NCBI GenBank assembly: GCA_033391075.1
Contig: JAWPMV010000005.1
Coordinates: 62,001-126,000, forward strand
Reading direction: 5' to 3'
Length of the DNA stretch: 64,000 nucleotides
From: Bacteroidia bacterium
GTDB lineage: Bacteria; Bacteroidota; Bacteroidia; J057
In this document: piece after piece, positions 17,593 to 26,393 of the stretch
Layout of the letters: each line of letters begins with the position of its first letter
Position numbering within the stretch: the stretch's first letter is position 1
Translations under genes and position numbers: made by a program
The notes under the pieces: generated by a model
What the model was told of the DNA's origin: nothing
What the model saw: the letters and a program-made list of their open reading frames with translations, nothing else
Databases searched by the model: none

Positions 17593-18168
17593 CTAAGAGA
17601 CCAGCTCAGACCAAAAAGGGATGGACTTGACTGTTGAAGGATTTGAAAAAAAATCAGGCAATTGGAAGTGAAATTCCTGGGAAAAGTAATCTGCCAGTGT
17701 TCTTCCATAGTAAATGATATCTGTTTGATGAACAGAGAATACGGGATTTCCAGCTTCTGAAGGAGAGCCAGGCATGTATCTATGTGAATAAATGGGGATC
17801 AGCCAGGAAGCTTTCAGCAAATGCTCATAAGCAATGGTTTTTTGTTCCTGATACGAATCCGGTTTTTCTCCCCAATCCTTCATCCAGAATCCATTATGTC
17901 TGATGTCAAAGTAAATTCCCTCAGCAGGCCCATTCAATCTATAAATGATTTCTTCTTTGCCCTTCTGAGAATTTATGCCGTATCTCCAATGAACAAAACC
18001 AACTGAAACAGGGAGTTTTGTTTGAAGGAAGGCTTTCAAGTCCTCAGGAAATTCAATCTGAAAGCTGGTTTTGACCTGAGCGATCTCCACTTCCGAAAGT
18101 CCTTTATCGAAGGAAACTCCTTTCGCTGAAAGCAGGTCAATAAGGCTATGGATTTCTTTCTCTGTCAT
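17593..18168 (-). CDS. SMI1/KNR4 (SUKH) family protein
   Basis: 191 residues. SUKH-type opening: an N-terminal helix pair, then GLSEVEIAQVKTSFQIEFPE and LKAFLQTKLPVSVGFVHWR, continuing with KTIAYEHLLKASWLIPIYSHR and NPVFSVHQTDIIYYG. SUKH proteins are often immunity proteins for contact-dependent or polymorphic toxins, but solitary members with unknown role are common. No toxin gene is adjacent here: downstream is a Crp/Fnr regulator and upstream the REP array. Confidence 0.85.
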   Translation of the reverse strand: MTEKEIHSLIDLLSAKGVSFDKGLSEVEIAQVKTSFQIEFPEDLKAFLQTKLPVSVGFVHWRYGINSQKGKEEIIYRLNGPAEGIYFDIRHNGFWMKDWGEKPDSYQEQKTIAYEHLLKASWLIPIYSHRYMPGSPSEAGNPVFSVHQTDIIYYGRTLADYFSQEFHFQLPDFFSNPSTVKSIPFWSELVS

Positions 18169-18254
18169 GTTGTGCTGCCAATTTACCCAAAGATTTACAG
18201 CTTTTTTCTTAAGCCTGTTTTTCTACTCCCATCAGAAAACCAGCCCGAATGGCT

Positions 18255-18792
18255 TTCTCCTTCGCTTTAGATACTTATTGAGAATCAAGGGGATTGCTTC
18301 ACTTTGCTCGCAATGACAGCGCTGCTGAATGTTTTTGAATGATAAAGAACCAAATAGGAACCAAAGCAAGCCTGTCATTGCGAGCCCAAAATTTGGGCGA
18401 AGCAATCTCCTTCGTTTTAGATAATTATTGGGATTCAAGGGGATTGCTTCACTTTGCTCGCAATGACAGCGCTGCTGGATGTTTTTGAATGATAAAGAAC
18501 CAAATAGGAACCAAAGCAAGCCTGTCATTGCGAGCCCAAAATTTGGGCGAAGCAATCTCCTTCGCTTTAGATAATTATTGGGATTCAAGGGGATTGCTTC
18601 ACTTCGTTCGCAATGACAGCAGTGCTGGATGTTTTTGAATGATAAAGAACCAAATAGGAACCAAATAGGAACCAAAGCAAGCTTGTCATTGCGAGCCCAA
18701 AATTTGGGCGAAGCAATCTCCTTCGCTTTAGATAATTATTGGGATTCAAGGGGATTGCTTCACTTCGTTCGCAATGACAGAGGTGCTGGATG
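18255..18792. repeat. Tandem array of REP-like hairpin units, ~150-bp period
   Basis: About three and a half near-identical units. The unit core TGTCATTGCGAGCCC recurs with its TCATTG at 18375, 18525 and 18686, giving periods of 150 and 161 bp; the extra 11 bp are a local duplication of CCAAATAGGAA. Within each unit TGTCATTGCGAGC and GAAGCAATC are repeated in inverted form as GATTGCTTC and GCTCGCAATGACA, so each unit can fold into a long hairpin around ATAATTATTGGGATTCAAGG. Minus-strand frames across it give CHCERSEAIP peptides, which are artefacts. It fills the space between SUKH and the membrane protein gene. Confidence 0.92.
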
Positions 18793-18801
18793 ACTAAATT
18801 T

Positions 18802-19254
18802 TCAATCCTCCGCCGGTCTCCATAAAGGTCCCACTGCCAATAACAGAAACAGAAGATTGAATAAAGCATTGGAGGCATTGCCGGAAGCAATCGAACCCAC
18901 ACTATCGAGGAAAAACCAGGAAAGAGCGCCGTATAAAACTGCCTTCCTAACAGCTTCAGGAGCTTTATCATAAACAGAGGTAGAGAGAAACCAGATCATC
19001 ACTCCCCAACCCAGCAAAAATCCTCCAGTCAAAGCTGAGAGAAATCGCGTATCAGGAGATTCATAAGTGGTCATACCATCCAGTGGCCAACTCAAAATAT
19101 CCAGGGTCAAACGGGCAGGTTCCATGGTGGCAATCATAGTCCCCAGAAAAAAGACAGGCCCAAAGGAGCCCACGACAAAAGCCGTAATCTTTAACCAAAA
19201 CTTATTAAAGGAATGCGATCTGTATTTGCTGATACTTGAAGTTTGTGTACTCAT
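18802..19254 (-). CDS. Small integral membrane protein, four TM helices
   Basis: 150 residues with four hydrophobic helices (about 22-45, 70-92, 105-122, 125-143), e.g. ITAFVVGSFGPVFFLGTMI and NALFNLLFLLLAVGPLW. No family recognised with certainty; it resembles small uncharacterised Bacteroidota inner-membrane proteins. The stop codon is 10 bp from the end of the REP array, so the array forms its 3' flank and could affect mRNA end formation. Confidence 0.75.
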   Translation of the reverse strand: MSTQTSSISKYRSHSFNKFWLKITAFVVGSFGPVFFLGTMIATMEPARLTLDILSWPLDGMTTYESPDTRFLSALTGGFLLGWGVMIWFLSTSVYDKAPEAVRKAVLYGALSWFFLDSVGSIASGNASNALFNLLFLLLAVGPLWRPAED

Positions 19255-19257
19255 AGA

Positions 19258-19278
19258 GAAGGAATTATTATTTCCTTC
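19258..19278. promoter_or_regulatory. Inverted repeat just upstream of the membrane protein gene
   Basis: GAAGGAA and TTCCTTC with a 7-bp gap, 3 bp upstream of the start codon at 19254. It could form a hairpin covering the translation start, or be an operator. It lacks a T-tract, so it is not a clear terminator for the gene ending at 19333. Confidence 0.35.
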
Positions 19279-19332
19279 ATATTAGGGAGAATAAGCCTAA
19301 ACCTTTAGACGGCAGCGTCCAATCAAGATAGT

Positions 19333-20613
19333 CTAGGGCAGTTGATGGCCTTCGAGTTGTTTGGTGAGTAGCTCAAATTTTTCCCAGGGGAAATCTTCAT
19401 CCCATTCTTCGGGCATAGAAGTAAGTTTTTTGTTCTCATCCCAGGTCCAGATATAATCTTGTCCCTTATAGGTCTTTTCTCCAAGAGCTTCATCTCGGGT
19501 CATATCTATTTTTTTAATAGAGTTACTGGAATCGTAATACACATAAAGATTGTGGCGTAAATCAGCTTGACATGCGGGACCCTTTGTTTTCCATCGAAAG
19601 ACCTGACTGGAAAGATTACCTTCTTCATCAAATCTTTTACTTCCGTTTGGGAAAACGATTTCCCGAAAATTCCCATTCTCATACCATTTATAGAGGGTAT
19701 CATTGCTCAACAGATATTCTCTTTGACCATCTCTGTAAAAGGTCTCTTTATATAAGGTTTCTGTTCTTAGGTCTGCCTCCTCAAAGCAAGGATTCAATTC
19801 ACTCCTAAGTATGTAAGGATAGGAAAGCACGAGAGATTTCTCAGCTAATTTTCGATTTTCAAATTTTCTAAAAATATACTTGAAGCTGGTATCCCCTTTT
19901 GTATAAGAAAACTCTTCTGCCCTAATCTCTCTATCTTCAAACCAAGCTTGTATACTATCCTTCCGATCAAAGTAAATGAGCTCTCCTTCTTTATTATACC
20001 TCTTATACCAGATAGCTTCAGAATCCTGGTACTGCACATTATTCGGAAATTCTCCATCGTATTCTACTTGCCCGTTTTCATGAAATACCATCCATCTTCC
20101 TTCTTTAAATCCGTATTTATTGGTAAAGTTGATCTGCTCACCCCTGTACATTTCATATGTTACCTTCTGGGTTTCGTAATGCTCATCCGATACTTCAATT
20201 TTCTTCCCATTAAAAAAGACTTCAAAAGTCTTTCCTGATAAACCCGCTATTTTATACTCCAGGGAAAAACAACAATTGCAAAAACAAAACTCATTATCTT
20301 CCTGAGTGGCTGAAACAAGCTCCAGCCGATTATTTGCAAATGTGATGTCTGGCGTAAAATCTGCACAACAGTTATCTGCAAAATTGACCCGAATATGTAA
20401 CAAGCCATCCACTTCTTCCATAAAGCTAATCCGACTCTTTAATTTGTAGGGATCATAGGTGTCATCACAATCCATGGATTCCCAATCGACCAGAAGAATT
20501 TCTTCCTCGGTATGGGTGGATAATTCCTGAGCTAATAGTTCAGGGAAGCAGGAGAAAAAAAATGAAAAGAGGAGCAGAAGGCTAATGTGTGATTGTGCGG
20601 GGATTCTATTCAT
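19333..20613 (-). CDS. Exported protein with MORN-like (YwqK-type) repeats
   Basis: 426 residues with a signal peptide (hydrophobic run LLLLFSFFFSCFPELLAQ; the Cys in it might act as a lipobox). The N-terminal part has a CCADF and CFCNCCFSLEY cysteine cluster. The middle and C-terminal parts show degenerate MORN/YwqK-type strands: GRWMVFHENGQVEYDGEF, WYKRYNKEGELIYF, ETFYRDGQREYLL, YKWYENGNFREIVF. Such repeats are widespread in Bacteroidota; the 'YwqK antitoxin' label attached to them is not supported by any toxin nearby. Function unknown. Confidence 0.72.
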   Translation of the reverse strand: MNRIPAQSHISLLLLFSFFFSCFPELLAQELSTHTEEEILLVDWESMDCDDTYDPYKLKSRISFMEEVDGLLHIRVNFADNCCADFTPDITFANNRLELVSATQEDNEFCFCNCCFSLEYKIAGLSGKTFEVFFNGKKIEVSDEHYETQKVTYEMYRGEQINFTNKYGFKEGRWMVFHENGQVEYDGEFPNNVQYQDSEAIWYKRYNKEGELIYFDRKDSIQAWFEDREIRAEEFSYTKGDTSFKYIFRKFENRKLAEKSLVLSYPYILRSELNPCFEEADLRTETLYKETFYRDGQREYLLSNDTLYKWYENGNFREIVFPNGSKRFDEEGNLSSQVFRWKTKGPACQADLRHNLYVYYDSSNSIKKIDMTRDEALGEKTYKGQDYIWTWDENKKLTSMPEEWDEDFPWEKFELLTKQLEGHQLP

Positions 20614-20720
20614 GTGCAGGGCAATTCTTTCTATCTTAATCTGCCAAAGTTTTAGGAGAAATAAAAGGGATTTGAGAATCCCTCAAAGAGCTCATGAATC
20701 TGCTTCGAGGGCACTAAGCC

Positions 20721-21365
20721 TCACTTTACAGCCTTGAAAAGTGCGTAGTTATTGGCTGTCGTTGGATTATCAACCGACTTCTCATACTCAGCTAAACATT
20801 CCACTTTTGAAAAGCCTGCTTTTTGAAGCAATACTAGCTGTTCGCTGGGTTTTATGCGCCCTCCTTCATATTCAAAATCAGATTCCTCAGGTTTGATAAA
20901 ATCACCATTTAGCAATACTCCTCCTTCAGCTAAACATCCATATGCATCCCTATAAACTTTCAATATGTTTTGAGCTTTAAAAAGATCATGCAGTGCCCAG
21001 GTAGATACAATTGCGGCAGGCCTGTTGCTGAGTTTTTTGGGCCAATTTTCTTTGACAAGATCCACCTGACAAAAGGCTATTCTTTCTGAATATTTCCGCG
21101 TCCTTTTTTGAGCAATGTCCAGCATAGCCTGAGAAAAATCAAGGCCTACATAGCGCATTTCTGTAAGCTGCTCCAAAAGAAAAACAGCCAAATAGCCGGG
21201 ACCTATTCCTAGCTCTAGGATAGGATTTTCATTGGAGATCAAAGGAGCTATCTGTTCTTGAATATCCTGAAAAAGGCGAGTCCTGTCCGGATTAGGAGTA
21301 AATCTGTCTGCCCAGGCCTGGGAAAATTCAGGATCGTGAAAATCGTGTAAGGCTTCTATTTTCAT
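20721..21365 (-). CDS. Class I SAM-dependent methyltransferase
   Basis: 214 residues. Rossmann methyltransferase motifs in order: motif I ILELGIGPGYLAVFLL (residues 47-62), the acidic end of strand 2 VGLDFSQAMLDIA, motif near FCQVDLVKENWP, and strand 4 AIVSTWALHDLF. The substrate is not evident. The LysR regulator gene ends 34 bp upstream on the same strand, which suggests co-transcription. Confidence 0.88.
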   Translation of the reverse strand: MKIEALHDFHDPEFSQAWADRFTPNPDRTRLFQDIQEQIAPLISNENPILELGIGPGYLAVFLLEQLTEMRYVGLDFSQAMLDIAQKRTRKYSERIAFCQVDLVKENWPKKLSNRPAAIVSTWALHDLFKAQNILKVYRDAYGCLAEGGVLLNGDFIKPEESDFEYEGGRIKPSEQLVLLQKAGFSKVECLAEYEKSVDNPTTANNYALFKAVK

Positions 21366-21399
21366 GTGGAGAGGCTTAGGTTAAGTGATGATAGAAGAA

Positions 21400-22293
21400 C
21401 TATAGCTTGCCGATAAATTCTTCCTCAAAGGTTTCCACGAAATTGCTAATATATTTTTTCTGTAGGGCTGCTTTTTTTATGATCAAATAATGGGTTCGTT
21501 TGAGTCCATGCAGCCCAATTCGTTTGAAAGTAAGTTCTTCTTGTAGCTTAAAGCAATTCAATTGCCATTTAGGAGCGCATAGCACGCCAATATTTGCAGC
21601 TGCCATAGCCAATGAAATTTCTGTAAAGGGAATGGCTGATATTTTTTTGGGATGTATGCTTTGATGGCGCAAGGCATGTTCATAGACAGCAACTCCTTCC
21701 AAAGGAAAAGAATTGATGATGAGATGACAGTCTGCAAACTTGCCAGGAGCTACATAGTCCTCTTCATTGAAAAAATGCTCTTTATTAACTACCCCAAAAA
21801 TCTCATCCCGAAAAACCTCCAGGCATAGCAAGTCTTCTGCTTCTGGTTTAAAGGTTGCCAAACAAAGGTCGATTTGATTGGCTTGTACTTTTGAGATCAT
21901 TTCATTTCGCGGACCTGTATCTAATTCGATCTCTATTTCCGGATAGAGGATGCCCATTTTCTGAATAAAGCCTGGGAGTTGTTGAAAAAATGACTGGCAT
22001 TCTACCGATATTTTTATCTGCCCTTTTGAGCCTTCTTTAATCTGTTTGATTTTACTGAAGCCCTTTTCAATGGAATCAAATAACTGATTCGCCAAAGCAT
22101 AGATTTCCTCTCCTTCTTGTGTCAGCTTCCACTGATTTCGTTTTCGCTGAAAAACTTTAAAACCCAGGCGTTCTTCTACTTCTCTCAATTGATGACTTAA
22201 AGCCGACTGAGTCAGAAACAAGCGCTCTGATGAATTCGCGATACTTCCCTCTTCAGCTATGGTTTTGATTAGCCTGAAATATTTAAGTTCCAT
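21400..22293 (-). CDS. LysR-family transcriptional regulator
   Basis: 297 residues when started at MELKYFRLIKT, the normal LysR beginning; a Met 15 codons upstream would add an unusual leader. The winged HTH is clear (GSIANSSERLFLTQSALSHQ, LREVEERLGFKVFQRK). The effector domain follows (GQIKISVECQSFFQQLPGF). The HTH text is close to MetR-like proteins, and a methyltransferase gene follows 34 bp downstream, but a methionine role is only a guess. Confidence 0.9.
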   Translation of the reverse strand: MELKYFRLIKTIAEEGSIANSSERLFLTQSALSHQLREVEERLGFKVFQRKRNQWKLTQEGEEIYALANQLFDSIEKGFSKIKQIKEGSKGQIKISVECQSFFQQLPGFIQKMGILYPEIEIELDTGPRNEMISKVQANQIDLCLATFKPEAEDLLCLEVFRDEIFGVVNKEHFFNEEDYVAPGKFADCHLIINSFPLEGVAVYEHALRHQSIHPKKISAIPFTEISLAMAAANIGVLCAPKWQLNCFKLQEELTFKRIGLHGLKRTHYLIIKKAALQKKYISNFVETFEEEFIGKL

Positions 22294-22451
22294 GGAAGTG
22301 AAATTACGATTTATTGCTGATCTCCAGGATGAATCCAATGCCGGGCGGAGCTTTAGAGATGATATTGAAAATAGTTTATTCAGCCTTCAAGCTGAGCATC
22401 CTCTCCTCCTGAAATTCAGTTTTCGTTTTAATTGAACTTCAGCAATTGCTG

Positions 22452-23000
22452 TTATGTCTGGGAAAGTTTGCCGACAATGCGTTTGATGGTGTTCCAGTTT
22501 CGAGTGGTAATATCCTTGCCGTAAAATTTCTCCAGAGCTTCCATGGCTTTTGGAGTACCTGATACAGCGAGATCGAGAACACTGAGAATATTTTTTTCTC
22601 TTTTTGCCAGAATTCGAAAAGAAGTATCAGGACTGGACCAGGGAATAGCTGGCTCCAGTTCTTTGTTTTCTTTTAATAAAGAGATATACAATCGAATTCC
22701 TTTATGTACTTCAATAGCTGAGAAAGGCTCTTCCGAAAAAAGGCTTAATATAAAAGATGCCCTGCGAAGGATACAGGGAATCGGAAAAGCAAAGTGTTTT
22801 TCAAGATGCTCAGAAATTCTCCCTTCAAGCTCTTCCAGATTCGTAGCTTCCGTTTCGAAAATGATATTGCCTGTATTGAGGATTGTCTGAATATTGGCAA
22901 ATCCCAGTTCTTTAAGGCAATCGCGTAATTCCTGCATGGGAACTTTATGATGTCCCCCAACATTTATTCCTCTCAAAAAAGCCAAATAGGTTTCTTTCAT
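22452..23000 (-). CDS. DUF1697 family protein
   Basis: 182 residues. The family hallmark YLAFLRGINVGGHHKVPM opens the protein, followed by LRDCLKELGFANIQTILNTG and NIIFET. The C-terminal NWNTIKRIVGKL is also typical. The fold is alpha+beta and no biochemical function is established. It stands alone on the minus strand. Confidence 0.92.
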   Translation of the reverse strand: MKETYLAFLRGINVGGHHKVPMQELRDCLKELGFANIQTILNTGNIIFETEATNLEELEGRISEHLEKHFAFPIPCILRRASFILSLFSEEPFSAIEVHKGIRLYISLLKENKELEPAIPWSSPDTSFRILAKREKNILSVLDLAVSGTPKAMEALEKFYGKDITTRNWNTIKRIVGKLSQT

Positions 23001-23140
23001 CTTTCCTTTATCTTGAGTCTCTGCCTACGGATGGAACACAAGGATGTTTTTGATGTACTTTAGTCGCAAACTATCTGAATGGTATCCATACTACTTAAAA
23101 AAAAATGGAATTTCGATCTGAAAGTCAGAATGAGTTGATC

Positions 23141-23902
23141 CTAGTCTTGGAAAACGGGGCTAAAACTTGACTTCGTTTTGATCTCGGCCATAAGATTCTG
23201 GAGGTATGCAGCTTTACGATTAAACAGAAAATTTCCCATGGAAATACGACTTACTCCCCATGATTTTAGTTCGGAAAAATCCGCCAGCTCCGGCATGCAC
23301 ATTACATTTACAGGTAGAGAAGTCGCTGCAATAAGTGATTTTATATCTTCTTCTTTGCTTATGCAAGGAACAAATAATCCGTCTGCTCCAGCTGCTGCAT
23401 AGATTTTAGCTCTATGTATGCTTTCCTCCAAAGGCTCAGGATGCCCTAGCAGAAAAGGATCGGTTCTTATGTTTAGGAAAGTATTAATTCTATTCTCTTC
23501 CAAGACTACCGAAAGTGCTCTGAGCATAGCGGCAAAATCTTCTGCTTTAACTAGCTGCCTGTTTTCCTTCCATAGACTATCTTCCAAATTTAGCCCCACT
23601 ACCCCTAATCGGTCCAAGCTGCTTATATATTCTGCGATTTTAAGGGGATCTCGACTGTATCCGGCTTCTAAATCTACAGAAAGCGGAAGCTTTACATGGC
23701 TAATGATCCTTTCCACTATATATAAGACTTCTTCAAAGCTGATCTCTTCTCCATCCCTATATCCGAGCATACTGGCAATGGCTCCACTAGAAGTAGCTAT
23801 GGCTTGAAATCCTGCTACTTCTGCAGCCTTTGCACTGCTGACATCCCATACATTGCAGATAATAAGGGGCGCTTCATTTTTGTGTAACTCTTTGAAATTC
23901 AT
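23141..23902 (-). CDS. Isocitrate lyase / PEP mutase superfamily protein
   Basis: 253 residues from MNFKELHK; an in-frame Met six codons earlier is possible. It shows the TIM-barrel features of the ICL/PEPM superfamily: PLIICNVWDVSSAKAAEVAG, LPLSVDLEAGYS (metal-binding Asp and Glu), GVVGLNLEDS and GADGLFVPCISKEED. The flexible-loop KKCGH signature of isocitrate lyase is absent, so the protein is closer to the short carboxyphosphonoenolpyruvate-mutase-like or oxaloacetate-decarboxylase-like members. Substrate unknown. No phosphonate genes nearby. Confidence 0.88.
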   Translation of the reverse strand: MNFKELHKNEAPLIICNVWDVSSAKAAEVAGFQAIATSSGAIASMLGYRDGEEISFEEVLYIVERIISHVKLPLSVDLEAGYSRDPLKIAEYISSLDRLGVVGLNLEDSLWKENRQLVKAEDFAAMLRALSVVLEENRINTFLNIRTDPFLLGHPEPLEESIHRAKIYAAAGADGLFVPCISKEEDIKSLIAATSLPVNVMCMPELADFSELKSWGVSRISMGNFLFNRKAAYLQNLMAEIKTKSSFSPVFQD

Positions 23903-23979
23903 ATCTTTTTTTTGATACAAATCTCTAGCCCCAATTTTTGATCAGCAACCGATTTTTGGACGAGTATTTTTTGTAGATA

Positions 23980-24645
23980 TTATTCTCTTGGCATGTTGGA
24001 CATCCTCTTCAATCCATAGGCATAGACATAAAACATAAATCCCAGGATAATGCCCATACACAAAGCCGAAGGCAGGTATTGGCTATGAGGCTGATAGGCC
24101 TCCAAAACTGTTCCTGCAAATGCAGAAAGCAAAGCCGAGAATGCACTCATCATTTTATAGATATGCTCATAAAGCCAAATTCGATGTCTCTTATATGCTT
24201 CTTTAGGAATGAAGTAGCGGAGAAAGTCATAAAGTAGCACAAAGAGTAGAGCTCCAACTGTACTATAAATAACAATGGGAGACCATATCATCCCTATTGA
24301 TTGGAAATAGTAAAGGAAATAGGCCAATACAATCAAGCTGATTATGGAAAGAGCGATATCTGTTTTGTTTACTTCATTGTTTTTCGATTTTAAAACCCGA
24401 TATCCGGAAAGCGAAACGTATCCACTCAAAACCGTAATTACCAATAAGAAGGTGTTTCGCTCGAAAACAAATACCCCAATCAATCCCGTGAGGATGACAA
24501 AGGCAATTAGTCTTAGGAAATAACGTCCAACTAAATTGTGCTGTTTAGATCCTTTGATGGTCAACAAAGCTATCAGCCCCAGAATCAGAGCTATGGTCCC
24601 TGAGGCAAGGTGAATGAAGATATTGGCTTTGTGTAGTAGTTCCAT
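23980..24645 (-). CDS. DUF2306-like membrane protein
   Basis: 221 residues from MELLHKANIFIHL, preferred over a Met 17 codons earlier. The first TM region matches the DUF2306-like pattern (IFIHLASGTIALILGLIAL followed by a polar GSKQHNLVGRYFLRL). About seven TM helices in all, including FLLVITVLSGYVSLSGYRVL and SALLSAFAGTVLEAY. Histidines in the first and fifth helices could bind a cofactor. Function unknown. Confidence 0.72.
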   Translation of the reverse strand: MELLHKANIFIHLASGTIALILGLIALLTIKGSKQHNLVGRYFLRLIAFVILTGLIGVFVFERNTFLLVITVLSGYVSLSGYRVLKSKNNEVNKTDIALSIISLIVLAYFLYYFQSIGMIWSPIVIYSTVGALLFVLLYDFLRYFIPKEAYKRHRIWLYEHIYKMMSAFSALLSAFAGTVLEAYQPHSQYLPSALCMGIILGFMFYVYAYGLKRMSNMPRE

Positions 24646-24757
24646 GTCTGAGGGTGAATATAAATAAGAGACCTTAGCAGGAAGGATTTGTTGCATGTTT
24701 AGGGCAATGCATGTTTCTCCATAAGCAGTTTTTTATGTAATAAAGTAGGTTTCTCAG

Positions 24758-24856
24758 CTAGATCATCATGACTCCTCCATTGATATGAATACACTGTCCT
24801 TGAATATGGCTGGAACCATTACTGATTAGAAATAGAAGCAGATCAGCTATTTCCTC
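24758..24856 (-). pseudogene. C-terminal remnant of a short-chain dehydrogenase
   Basis: Thirty-two in-frame codons end in TAG at 24758 and read EEIADLLLFLISNGSS then HIQGQCIHINGGVMMI. This is the SDR C-terminus (…ADLVLFLxSxxSxYITGQxIxVDGG). Two stop codons (TAG, TAG separated by one codon) precede it in frame, and nothing SDR-like remains upstream. It is a decayed gene tail, distinct from the intact SDR at 57202. Confidence 0.8.
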
Positions 24857-24932
24857 CTACTAAAACTATGTGCGTATTTTCAGATTGGTAGCTTTACTGT
24901 AACACGTCTGCAATTATATTCTAAAGGGTGGG

Positions 24933-25415
24933 TCAGGGAAAGAGGGTATAATGTCCATGAATGCATAACCATTTCCCATCCTCTTTGACAAAGATTCTGC
25001 TTGATTTACCACCAGAGGAAAATTTCTCTCCCTGACTGATCCCCTGATCTTTCCAATAGTAGGTGATCCAGGCTACAGTTCCTTTAACTACTACCCGGGG
25101 TTCCAGCATTTCAGTGTGGATGTTGGATGCATTTTCAAGCCATCCTCTTACTCCTTCTACTTCTTTTTCCTTACCAATATTTAAGGAAGAATCCATTTCC
25201 CCGAATTGCGTAAAATCCGGATGAATAAATTCCGCGTACTTCTCGACTTCCTCATATTCGATAGCTTCCCACATCTTTATAAGCGTCTCCTTAATGGCTT
25301 CCTCTTCAGCCAGCAGACTTTCCCTGCTTTCCACTTTAAGAGAAGATGGGGAATTTGTACAGGCAAATGCTGACAGGAACAGCATAAGGAAGATGAATAG
25401 CTTAATAATATTCAT
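24933..25415 (-). CDS. Lipoprotein with SnoaL/NTF2-like domain
   Basis: 160 residues. Lipobox SAFAC (Cys19) after a hydrophobic leader. The rest is an NTF2/SnoaL-like cone fold: EEEAIKETLIKMWEAIEYEE, FIHPDFTQFGEM, VAWITYYWKDQG and ending KWLCIHGHYTLFP. This fold includes scaffold, ketosteroid-isomerase-like and unknown-function proteins; no catalytic residues can be assigned. Membrane-anchored, facing the periplasm or outside. Confidence 0.82.
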   Translation of the reverse strand: MNIIKLFIFLMLFLSAFACTNSPSSLKVESRESLLAEEEAIKETLIKMWEAIEYEEVEKYAEFIHPDFTQFGEMDSSLNIGKEKEVEGVRGWLENASNIHTEMLEPRVVVKGTVAWITYYWKDQGISQGEKFSSGGKSSRIFVKEDGKWLCIHGHYTLFP

Positions 25416-25447
25416 AAGTGTAATTATTTATCAGGATTTCTTTGAAA

Positions 25448-25993
25448 TTAGTCCTCAGCAAGCAAAAATCTCAGGTCCCAGCTTTTGTCATTATGACCGG
25501 CATCTATTCCTCCTCCTATCATTTCAGCTACACTTCTGGGGGAACTTCCATGAAAATTTGCAGTATCCCATGATGCTCCCTTATCCCTCAAGCTTCTGAT
25601 CATTTCCAGCGCTCCGGGATTCGCTCTATAGCCCATGACAGCTTTGAAAAGAGGGGTGTTCCCATTTTTATCCTGGAGATCTACCTTTGCTCCTCTTTCA
25701 AGAAGATGCCTGGCGATTTCAAAATTTTTAGTCGCGATGGCTTTATGGAGAGCCGTCTCCCCATTAGCTCTTCTATTCATTTTATGATTTATATCGAGGC
25801 CACAACTCAGCAGAAAATCAATCATTTCGTCTGAGCGATAATTTTGGGTATATCCATAGGTCGAATAAGAAATCAGGAGATTAGCATCAGTAGAGAGATC
25901 ATGGATCGAAAAATCCAGACCCTTAGATTTGGCAGTCTTGAGTTCGGCAAGGCTAGCATCATGCAAGAGTTTCAGGAGTTGGGAGTATTCCAT
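25448..25993 (-). CDS. Ankyrin-repeat protein
   Basis: 181 residues, no signal peptide, so cytosolic. About four ankyrin repeats: one ending in DFLLSCGLDINHKMNRR, then GETALHKAIATKNFEIARHL, GANPLFKAVM-like NTPLFKAVMGYRANPGALEM and a last GASWDTANFHGSSPRSVAEM. Ankyrin repeats bind proteins; the partner is unknown. Precedes the NTF2-like lipoprotein gene by 32 bp on the same strand. Confidence 0.9.
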   Translation of the reverse strand: MEYSQLLKLLHDASLAELKTAKSKGLDFSIHDLSTDANLLISYSTYGYTQNYRSDEMIDFLLSCGLDINHKMNRRANGETALHKAIATKNFEIARHLLERGAKVDLQDKNGNTPLFKAVMGYRANPGALEMIRSLRDKGASWDTANFHGSSPRSVAEMIGGGIDAGHNDKSWDLRFLLAED

Positions 25994-26109
25994 TGGATTC
26001 GTTTAATTGAAAATTTATCAATTTTCGCTGTATGCCGTTCATGATTGATAAATGTTTTTGCGAAGCTAAAATTAGCGGAAAGTCTCAGGGAAATCAGGCC
26101 AAACATTCC

Positions 26110-26294
26110 TTATTTCAGAGCAATCTCACTCAAGGGAGAGTCATTGAGACCAAAACTATCTTCGATATCTTTTTCAATTTCGGAAATTAAGGAGGAATCT
26201 ATTTTTGTCTGCTGATCGTCTGACTGGCAAGAAATGAACAATAACCCATGCCAAGTAATATACTGAGCAATAAGGGAATAGGAGAAGCTTTCAT
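26110..26294 (-). pseudogene. Frameshifted small lipoprotein gene
   Basis: An ATG at 26294 starts MKASPIPLLLSILLGMG, a typical signal peptide, but this frame stops after 31 codons. The neighbouring frame carries LLFISCQSDDQQTKIDSSL (lipobox Cys) and continues for another 29 residues to a TAA at 26110. One added base near 26243, in the GGTTATTG stretch, joins the two into a ~60-residue lipoprotein. Either the gene is broken by a single-base deletion or the base call is wrong. No function is known. Confidence 0.65.
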
Positions 26295-26393
26295 AGGGAA
26301 GTATTTAGGAGTGTCTTTTATCAAGTTACAGAAGCTCCTTGAGTTTTCTAAACCAGATCTACCCCTATGAGGGGCTGGCTTGAATTATGAGAA

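Noticed and set aside
17593-18168. Toxin-immunity system from the SUKH protein
   Set aside because: No toxin, Rhs, secretion or other immunity gene is adjacent; a SUKH label alone does not show it.
18255-18792. CRISPR array because of regular repeats
   Set aside because: The units are ~150 bp and near-identical throughout, with no unique spacers, and no cas genes are present.
18232-18971. Two overlapping minus-strand open frames of 147 and 128 residues, containing repeated CHCERSEAIPLN and RRRLLRPNFGLAMT
   Set aside because: They translate the REP array; the peptide repeats simply mirror the 150-bp DNA units and are well known false genes in Bacteroidota.
19333-20613. YwqK-type antitoxin in a toxin-antitoxin pair
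   Set aside because: The MORN-like repeats explain the match; the protein is exported and no toxin gene is next to it.
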